Source: Bimastos eiseni
Taxonomy: Eukaryota > Annelida > Clitellata > Crassiclitellata > Lumbricidae
Reading direction: 5' to 3'
DNA length: 64,000 bases
Assembly: GCA_959347315.1 (NCBI GenBank)
Contig: OY365814.1
Location: forward strand, 28,914,402-28,978,401
Part shown: one piece after another, positions 58,100 to 64,000 of the stretch
How positions within the stretch are numbered: position 1 is the first letter of the stretch
Layout of the letters: every line of letters begins with the position of its first letter
The notes under the pieces: model-generated
Told to the model about the DNA's origin: nothing
Database searches by the model: none
The model's input: only the letters and a program-made list of their open reading frames with translations
Program-made: the position numbers and the translations under genes

Positions 58100-58880
58100 G
58101 CTCCCAAGGGGACGACGAAAGGAACTGAGTAAAACGGAGGAACCGGGAAGAGAAGGAAGGGAAAGACTGGAGGGAGAGGGTTGACTGAAAAGCGATCTTT
58201 TGAAGTAAATGAAGAAGGGGAAGGGAAGGAGAAATGCGAAGACGAAGGAAGAGTGAATGCTGGGGAGAAAGATAAATGAATGGAGCGAGAATGGGTTGAG
58301 AAGAGAGTGATGGAGAAATGCAAGGAATGACGGGAGATGTAGGGAAGAGGGAAGATAGCGTATGGCACGGAGGGAGAGACGTAGAGAAGGAGTAATGCAA
58401 AGTAAAGAGGGTTTGGGGGATGCGCGGCGGGTAGGGAACAAGAATTCAGAGATGAAATCACTAAAGAAGGCAAACAGAGAGATGGGGAGAGAGGGAGGGA
58501 GGGATTGGATGAGCTGACAGACAGACGGATGAAAAGACGGTCGCGCGAAGAAATGGTCGATGAAGGAAAGAAGGGAGGACGAGAGGTCGACGAGTGGAAA
58601 GAAGGACGGAGACGGAGTCAGTTAGAGACAAACAGGCAGACAGACAGGAGGGGAGGTAATGAGAGAGAGAGAGACATACATACATACATACAGAGACAGA
58701 GACAGAGAGACAAAGAGAGAGAGACAGAGAGACACACAGAGAGAGACATAGAGTGTGAGAGACAGAGACAGAGTCAGAAAGACAGAGAGACAGAGAGAGA
58801 CAGAGAGTGAAAAACAGAGAGAGGCAGAAAGGCAGAGTGAGAGTGAGAGAGACAGAGACAGAGGGAGAGAGAAGGGGGAT
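58100..58880 (+). repeat. Long purine-rich tract (GGAA/AGAGACAG)
   Basis: The plus strand is overwhelmingly purine: GAAGGGAAGG words first, then AGAGACAGAGAGAGAC words from 58665. Several Ser/Leu/Pro frames on the opposite strand are products of this bias. Confidence 0.8.
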
Positions 58881-59799
58881 AATAGAGAAAGAGAGATGAG
58901 TGATGGACGTTAATCAAATTAATTACTTCACCGTACGCTCCATCATCACGTCTGTACTCAAACACGCAGCAGCAGCAGCAACAGCAGCAGCAGAGACTGA
59001 GGGGTGAACGAAGGAAGAAGCGTCGAGCATCACGACACCAAACGACAGCATCTGATGCGTCTCTTCTAGGGCGCAGGAACGTCCTCTGCTGCTGAACCTG
59101 CGCCCTTCTGATTAATCGCAACGAACGGTCTCTTATTTTGTTTGCTTAACTACACTGTGCCATAAGAAAGATGATAAGCATCGACCTCCTCCTGTGTCCA
59201 GGCTAGGGACTAGCATTGTCAGAGTGAACAGCGTGTCTGTCTGCTGTTCATTCCGACCTCCTTCTCGTTTGTCTCTTCGATTGAACACTTGAAGCCCCGA
59301 TCGCCGCCCCACGTGCACACATCCTCACACGATTGGGTTGACAAAAATAGAAGATTAGTAGTAGCCCAATTAAATTTTGTTTAACTAATCTGATATTCTG
59401 TAAAAATAATCAGATTTTCCTTAATCAAAACTAATCTAATCTCAGCTCATACCTATTTATTTACGTCTTATAAACTTATCGGATCCAGTAATTGCAATCT
59501 GATCCTTTCTGATATACTAACCTGATCTCAATCCGAATTGATCCGAACCCCATCCCACCTAATCTAATCAACAAATCCTCTTGACTTCTATAGAGCCTGT
59601 TTGTATACTTAGCTCTACACTTTCTTTGCTTTTAAATGTCACGAGTCTCACGACATCGTATTCTTGGAGATTGCTTCTACGCTCTCCGATGAGTATGCGC
59701 TCTCAACGCATGCATGGGGGAGACTGAAGAAGTGGCTCAGGTGGCTGCTTCTCCCGTGCCAATTACTCCGATTCCTCTGTGAACGAAAGGAAGAGACTT

Positions 59800-60120
59800 G
59801 GAATGCGCAGTAGGAGGGGAAGGGGAGGAAGAGGAGGAAGAGAAGCAGTTGGAGAATAAGGAGGAGGACCAACAGGAGGTGAAAGTGAATGAGAAACAGA
59901 AGAAAGAGGAGGTGAAGAGAAGAAAGATGAGGCGGATGATGAAGAAGAAGGATAGAGGAATAAGAGGAAGAGATAGAGGACAAGTAAGCGGAGGAAGATG
60001 AAGAGAAGAAGAACAGAAGAAGGAGAAGGAGAAGGCAGATGTGGAGGAGAATAAAGAGAAAGAGACGGAGGAGGAGAATGAGAATTGGAGGTAGTAGGAG
60101 AGGGAGGAGGAGAGGGAGGA
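59800..60120 (+). repeat. Second purine-rich tract (GGAGGAAGA)
   Basis: About 320 bp of GAGGAAGAGGAGG words with very few pyrimidines. The opposite strand gives Leu/Pro/Ser-rich frames that are not genes. Confidence 0.8.
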
Positions 60121-60249
60121 TTGAATTCCACATCGAATAACACAATATAGTGTCGAAGTGAACAGTTCATTTCAATCAGATTAGCGTCTCTGATTTTTAT
60201 AGCGCCTTTTCAATGAGATTTGTTGTTACGTAGCCTACCTCTCTGTCTT

Positions 60250-60282
<33 letters not shown>

Positions 60283-61494
60283 ATCCAATACATTATGCCA
60301 TATCACATTAAAAAAACCGTTGTTCCTACGACTCCTCGCATCAGAGGCTCAGAACTTTCAGTTAGTATAAAATAATAACACATAAGCGCATCTATCAAAT
60401 ACAACGCAAGGTGTTTGCTTTTAACATGCACGTTTTCACGAACGTATCCATGTATGTATGTTTGTATGTATGCATGAGTGTTTGTGTACATGTGTGCACG
60501 TACGGTGGTGCCGATTTTAGCGGCGACAGCGGATATGCGAACGTGCGATCTTAAGTGAAACCTTTCGTTTACTCGCCGCATCCTCTCGTGATGCTTTCGC
60601 AAAAATAGCACCAACACCAGCAGCAGCAGCAACAGAATCGGAAGCATTGGCCGCCGGTCGTTTATCTCTACCGTCCATCAGACTAATTACCCCAGCGACG
60701 GGTCTTAAGTGCCTCTAATGGAGTGGAGAAAGGGTCCACCAACAGAGGGCGTTTCGTTTGATCACGCGTTGACTTGTTGCACCGAGCGAGAGTCATCGAT
60801 ATTATTGCGCAAATGTTCAACATCTGATTGGTTAGAACGGAATTAAAGCCTCAAGACATGATAGTTTCTACAGCGCTACTATGAATTACGAACACTCAAA
60901 TGTGAAGTAACGATATATTAGATCGAAGCGTTTTTAAAATAGAGTTTAACCTTTTGACTGCGTTAAAATAGACGCTCCAAATAAAATTACTAGAACGTAG
61001 CGTCTCAAATAGCTAATGAACCGCTTTCAGCCCCTTCCAAGGTACAGTATAGGCTATAGAGGACCAATCCATCTGATCCAATGACTTCTAGAGCGCCATC
61101 CAAATGCACAGTCCAAGGAGTAGTGAGACAAGTAAGTACATTTTCATTCAGTTATCAAAGAGTAATATCGTGCCCTTTACTCGTCGTGTAGTCATGTGGT
61201 CATTGTGGTTATTGTAATCACTGTTGTTATTGAAAGGTGCCATGTATTCTCACTGATATCCTCTTGATGACTGATGATTTTCTTAAAGTAATCTCCGTTT
61301 CCTCGCCTTGAGCCTAACTTACAGCTTAATTGGATCTGAGTTGACCACACGCACTTGCCGCTCCCACTCAACGCAGGTCGATGTCTTCGAGGTTGACGAT
61401 GTCGCCAGTAATAACAGTCGACTGCTTTCAAATTGTCTGAGGCTCCTTTCAATGTTCTGTATAGTCAACAGATTCAAATCAGCTTCAGGACAGA

Positions 61495-61680
61495 GTTTTT
61501 GTATCCAGATTTCGGGTTCACCTGCGTCAACTATAGCAACTCATCTGTAATGAATATAATATACGTCGTTGGGAAGATAAGTGGGCGATGCAGAGGACTT
61601 GCAACCGCCCTCATATACACGCAGGGGATAATAGAAATGAAGTCGCCAACACTTCCTATCCATAGCTTCTCCAGGGATAT
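61495..61680 (+). repeat. SINE-like family B, diverged copy
   Basis: A B-box-like TTCGGGTTCACCTGC near 61513 is followed by GGACTTGCAACCGCCCTCAT and AAATGAAGTCGCCAACACTT. This is the same order of words as the element at 33440-33640. Confidence 0.45.
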
Positions 61681-62269
61681 AGCTCAGAGAGCCGCTCGTT
61701 CTCTTTCAGCAGTTGTATGCATAGCTGCTGAGTCCATCGGATGTACTTAGCCGTCTTAAGAACAGACAAGCACTTTGACGGAAGAATTATTGATAGCGTC
61801 GTGAACAATTGATAGTGCCAGATCAAATTTTTTTTGTAATCTCATCGACATAATATTTGCTTTTGATGATTGTGCGAACCGGCGTCGATATATATTGGCC
61901 TGTCCAATTTCATAGAGATTCACGACCGAAACGTTAATATTCGCCCATTGCAATCGGTGAAAGAAAAGTTGAATTGATGATGATGATGATGATGCGTGCT
62001 AATCATACATCTATTTAAGAAAGAATTGTCTTAATCAAATCAATCCAACTTCTATTTCAGCAATTCTTTTCATTGATCCAACTTCTGTTTCAACAGGCAT
62101 TACTTGCATCTATAATCGCCTTCTGCAATCCAACCTCTCCTTGAGCAAATTTTAGACTAATATCGTCAAACCAATTTCTATTCGACCGATTACAGTGAGC
62201 AAATAATAACTTTTTGATCGTGAACCTTTTGTCAGTGAACCATTTGGTGTGAACCGTTAGTCGGTGATT

Positions 62270-62770
62270 CGGTAACCGGACAATTCGGCGCGGACAATTC
62301 GACTGAGAAGAATGTACAATTCGGCGCGGACAATTCGTCGCGTTGATTTTCAATGTATTTATTGTGTCAATGCGGAGTATAGTTAGCTCTCATCAATTTA
62401 ATAGATTAAACAATGTATCCATCTTAACGATTTACTAAAAATAGAAAATCTCAGAGGGTTCTTCAAAAAAATTTATTAACATTTAGTTGTTAGATTAGAG
62501 AGCACCTTCAGGATTTCATAGGCCCTAATTACAGTGTAGCCTATATTATAATAAAACTTGATACTGGACGTAAATATTTTGAAAAACTTGACAGTCTAGT
62601 ATTATATTTCAGTTTCAATATTGTCTTTTTATTCGCATGGTTGCTAAACGAAGCTTTTATCATTATTTTCATGTTATTATTGACCGCGACGAATTATCCG
62701 CGACGAATTATCAGCGACGAATTGTCCGCGACGAATTTTCCGCGACGAATTGTTCGCGACAAATTGAACT
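62270..62770. repeat. Foldback-like element with iterated arms
   Basis: The left arm (62270-62345) repeats CGGACAATTCGGCG/CGGACAATTCGTCG. The right arm (62685-62768) repeats its complement, CGCGACGAATTGTCC and variants, six times at about 15-16 bp. The arms enclose about 340 bp of AT-rich DNA. Iterated inverted arms are typical of foldback transposons or MITEs. Confidence 0.6.
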
Positions 62771-63259
62771 AGAACAGTCAAAATTGCCATTGACATGGTT
62801 AGTTAGCATAGAGATGACAAATGGCATATCACCAACAGCGGACGGCAAAGCTCCCTCACCCAACGTGACATTCATTATAAATGAAGTAATTCTTTGACCT
62901 CTGCTTTTCCCTCGGTTCTTATCCTGGCGTTGAAACGCCTAAATCAACCTGTCTGTTGCAAAATGATATGAGACGTCTGCTGTATAGTTGAACCTGAATA
63001 ATTTAATAATGCACATTTACCTAAGCATGTCTACTCTAAGTCTATCAAAACTATTGAGGACCATCGCACACATAAGCACCGCACCATCAAAGCCACCATC
63101 ATGCATGATATGCAAGTTCACATGAATAACTTAGCCTTTAGAGTGGATGGGCAGATGTTATAGTCTGTGTTTAGGAGATGGTTAGTGTGAAAAATTACGC
63201 CCGTGCGGCCGAAGCAGAACGCGCGCCACCTTGATGTTGGACGGTTGAATACCTCTTTG

Positions 63260-63490
63260 AAACTCACACAAGAGCCAGTCAGCGCTCGTCCCACCGACGC
63301 TCGCCGTTCCTTCGCGCTCTTCCCACCGACGCTCGCCGTTCCTTCGCGCTCTTCCCACCGACGCTCGCCATTCCTTCGCGCTCTTCCCACCGACGCTCGC
63401 CGATCCCCCGCGCTCTTCCCACCGACGTTCGCCGTCCCCCGTGCTCTTATCATCGACGCTGACCGTCCACTCTCGCTCTTCCCAACGTCT
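63260..63490 (+). repeat. GC-rich 32-bp minisatellite
   Basis: CCACCGACGCTCGCC begins new units at 63291, 63323, 63355, 63387, 63419 and (diverged) 63451, an exact 32-bp spacing. The unit holds several CpG. Since 32 is not a multiple of 3, the frames across it rotate and are not evidence of a protein. Confidence 0.9.
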
Positions 63491-63753
63491 ATTTATCGCC
63501 GTTGAGATAAACCATACAACCACCGCACAATCGAACGGGGAATGGTACCAGATACTATTTTGGCACGGCGCTTTATCCATCGTAGTCCAAAGAATTCTTT
63601 CAAATTAGCCAGCACCGGTAGAGGATGCGCAATCCTCCCAAACGCTTTCGCCCGTCGAACCCGCGCTCCAACCAATGAATCTAACTGAGCGTGAATCAAG
63701 ATATCCAATGCTGCGATTTTTCTTACCACACAAAGCACGTACGATGGGCTAAC

Positions 63754-63925
63754 TCTAACAGATCCAAACAAGGGCAATTTAAGTGGGGTTGCGAGATACA
63801 TGGATAGCCTAAGGAGGGCCCCAACCGACAAAAAGGAGGACAAAGAAAGATACATTGAATGCTTCACTGCGGACTCAGAGTCGGTAGCCTACTATGTAAC
63901 GAAGAAACGAAATCACAATGGATAG
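63754..63925 (+). CDS. Candidate exon near window edge, unrecognised
   Basis: A good acceptor (CTAACTCTAACAG) is followed by about 56 codons with protein-like composition, including GVARYMDSLRRAP, KKEDKERYIECF and ESVAYYVTKKR, and a stop at 63923-63925. I recognise no family. The opposite strand also has an open frame here (63867-63493), so the real reading is uncertain. It could be the 3' exon of a gene, a transposon fragment, or chance. Confidence 0.15.
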
Positions 63926-64000
63926 CTGTATGAAATAAAACTAGCACGTTTACCATAAATATAGAGCCTCATAGATAGTTGGCCTACATAGATACACTAT

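Larger units (their letters stand above)
60120..64000. other. Terminal region without a supported gene
   Basis: It contains a CTGT run (60245-60275), a short AGC run (60612-60632), a diverged family B SINE (61495-61680), an inverted cluster of GACGAATTGTCC words (62270-62770), a 32-bp minisatellite (63260-63490) and a doubtful exon (63754-63925). Confidence 0.55.

Noticed and set aside
58049..58473. Ser/Leu/Pro-rich minus-strand frames up to 145 aa
   Set aside because: Result of the purine-rich plus strand, which lacks TAA/TGA/TAG complements; no motif is seen.
59648..60170. 165-aa and 135-aa Leu/Pro-rich frames
   Set aside because: Same cause: the GGAGGAAGA tract.
63260..63490. CRISPR-like regular array
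   Set aside because: Units are contiguous with no unique spacers and the genome is animal; it is a minisatellite.
63118..63580. Arg/Glu-rich frames with repeats such as SVGRARRNGERRWEE
   Set aside because: Product of the 32-bp minisatellite, whose length is not a multiple of three; the repeated protein words come from rotating frames.

Overview
This window is animal nuclear DNA. It has AT-rich introns with GT-AG junctions, dense microsatellites, and relics of LINEs, SINEs and DNA transposons. Five protein-coding genes can be reconstructed, all with animal orthologues. The recurring TAGGCCTA-type palindrome and the repeat types suggest a marine invertebrate deuterostome, possibly an echinoderm or hemichordate. 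This is an impression, not a proof. No bacterial-type operon, CRISPR array, viral genome or functional RNA gene was seen. I assembled the multi-exon genes by hand from splice signals, exon phase and recalled human homologues.

Layout: 1.8-6.9 kb (-) holds IQCK, 7 coding exons and about 296 aa. 9.5-26.0 kb (+) holds MTTP, the large subunit of microsomal triglyceride transfer protein, with 18 coding exons and about 878-892 aa. Its signal-peptide exon lies 2 kb upstream of the rest. 31.5-38.8 kb (-) holds SLC39A11/ZIP11, 9 coding exons and 351 aa, facing MTTP tail to tail. 41.3-43.9 kb (-) holds CHCHD2/10, 4 coding exons and 148 aa. 47.7-50.45 kb (-) holds a single-coding-exon leucine-rich-repeat protein of 919 aa with a Gly/Glu-repeat tail. 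50.5-64 kb has no gene I can support. It is filled with simple repeats, long purine tracts, a G-run block, a foldback-like cluster and a 32-bp minisatellite.

The genes do not form a pathway. They serve cilia (IQCK probably; the LRR gene perhaps), ER lipoprotein assembly (MTTP), zinc transport (ZIP11) and mitochondria (CHCHD2). The most informative accessory content is the transposon record: a 27-bp-TIR element between IQCK and MTTP, a hAT-like element built of GACTCG words in MTTP intron 10, LINE relics sharing a tail with SINEs, and two SINE-like families with three copies each. I did not find a convincing new multi-gene system. The best leads are the foldback cluster at 62.3-62.8 kb, the repeat families, the RFX-like X-boxes upstream of IQCK and the LRR gene, and the LRR protein itself.
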